A DNA stretch of 6,348 nucleotides from Gemmatimonadota bacterium (GTDB lineage Bacteria > Gemmatimonadota > Gemmatimonadetes > Longimicrobiales > UBA6960), in assembly GCA_019347995.1 (NCBI GenBank), contig JAHWKH010000156.1:1-6348 (forward strand), in the 5' to 3' direction. The position numbers and the translations under genes are program-made. Of this stretch, positions 6,293-6,348 are shown piece after piece. Numbering within the stretch: position 1 is the stretch's first letter; each line of letters begins with the position of its first letter. The notes beneath the pieces were generated by a model. The model was given only the letters and a program-made list of their open reading frames with translations. It did not search any database and had not been told where the DNA came from.

Positions 6293-6348
6293 GCGCATTC
6301 CTCGGATTCGATCCCGCCGCGGGTGCCTGGGCCTCGCCCGAGGGCGAG
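6289..6348 (+). CDS. Unidentified protein, first 20 codons
   Basis: Partial at the right edge. The GTG at 6289 overlaps the ribonuclease Z stop as GTGA, and GGAG at 6278-6281 lies 7 nt upstream. The visible product is MSAFLGFDPAAGAWASPEGE. Codons end mostly in G or C and no stop occurs before the edge. The tight overlap and ribosome site make it a real gene start in the same operon. Twenty residues are not enough to name a family. Confidence 0.6.
   Translation, partial: MSAFLGFDPAAGAWASPEGE

Noticed and set aside
1..6348. tRNA, rRNA, CRISPR array, insertion sequence or phage genes
   Set aside because: I saw no tRNA-like or rRNA-like sequence, no regularly spaced repeats, and no transposase, integrase or phage motifs on either strand.

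Overview
This window is about 6.3 kb of very GC-rich DNA with G or C at almost every third codon position. It comes from a Gram-negative-type bacterium: it carries a TonB-dependent outer-membrane receptor, a Tat-type leader, and Sec-type leaders. The gene style (a Tat-exported class V PLP enzyme, a TonB receptor, a CopC-CopD fusion, NTGA gene overlaps) would fit Gemmatimonadota or a similar high-GC phylum. That placement is a weak inference from composition and style.

Left edge (1-332). The first ~211 bases read on the + strand as a piece of a CoxE-like von Willebrand factor A (VWA) protein, including the DxSxS metal-site motif. From ~191 to 286 the opposite strand reads as the N-terminal half of a small CopZ-like copper chaperone starting at 286. 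Neither gene is complete. They meet head to head in a short GC-rich repeat at ~191-214, where the phase of the GC-rich wobble position changes. This looks like a rearrangement breakpoint or a sequencing/assembly chimera.

Minus-strand operon (3112 down to 286). It runs aminotransferase class V (Tat-leader PLP enzyme), then a CopC-CopD copper fusion overlapping it by 4 nt (TTGA), then the CopZ-like chaperone 46 bp later. A candidate promoter with an overlapping 12-bp palindrome lies upstream of the aminotransferase.

Divergent region (3113-3296) and plus-strand operon. The 184-bp intergenic segment holds the minus-strand promoter candidate, the palindrome and a tight 6-bp hairpin. Rightward of it come a TonB-dependent receptor, ribonuclease Z (overlap GTGA), and the first 20 codons of a further gene (overlap GTGA), cut by the window edge.

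Functional picture: the minus operon probably handles copper. CopC binds copper in the periplasm, CopD is the inner-membrane part, and the small HMA protein is a cytosolic carrier. The role of the exported PLP enzyme there is unknown. The divergent TonB receptor could feed the same metal system, but its substrate cannot be read from the sequence. RNase Z is a housekeeping tRNA 3'-processing enzyme that appears to be translationally coupled to the receptor. I found no clearly undescribed system. The most notable points are the broken junction at the left edge, the PLP enzyme-copper operon, and the CopC domain whose copper-site histidine is not at a predicted mature N-terminus.
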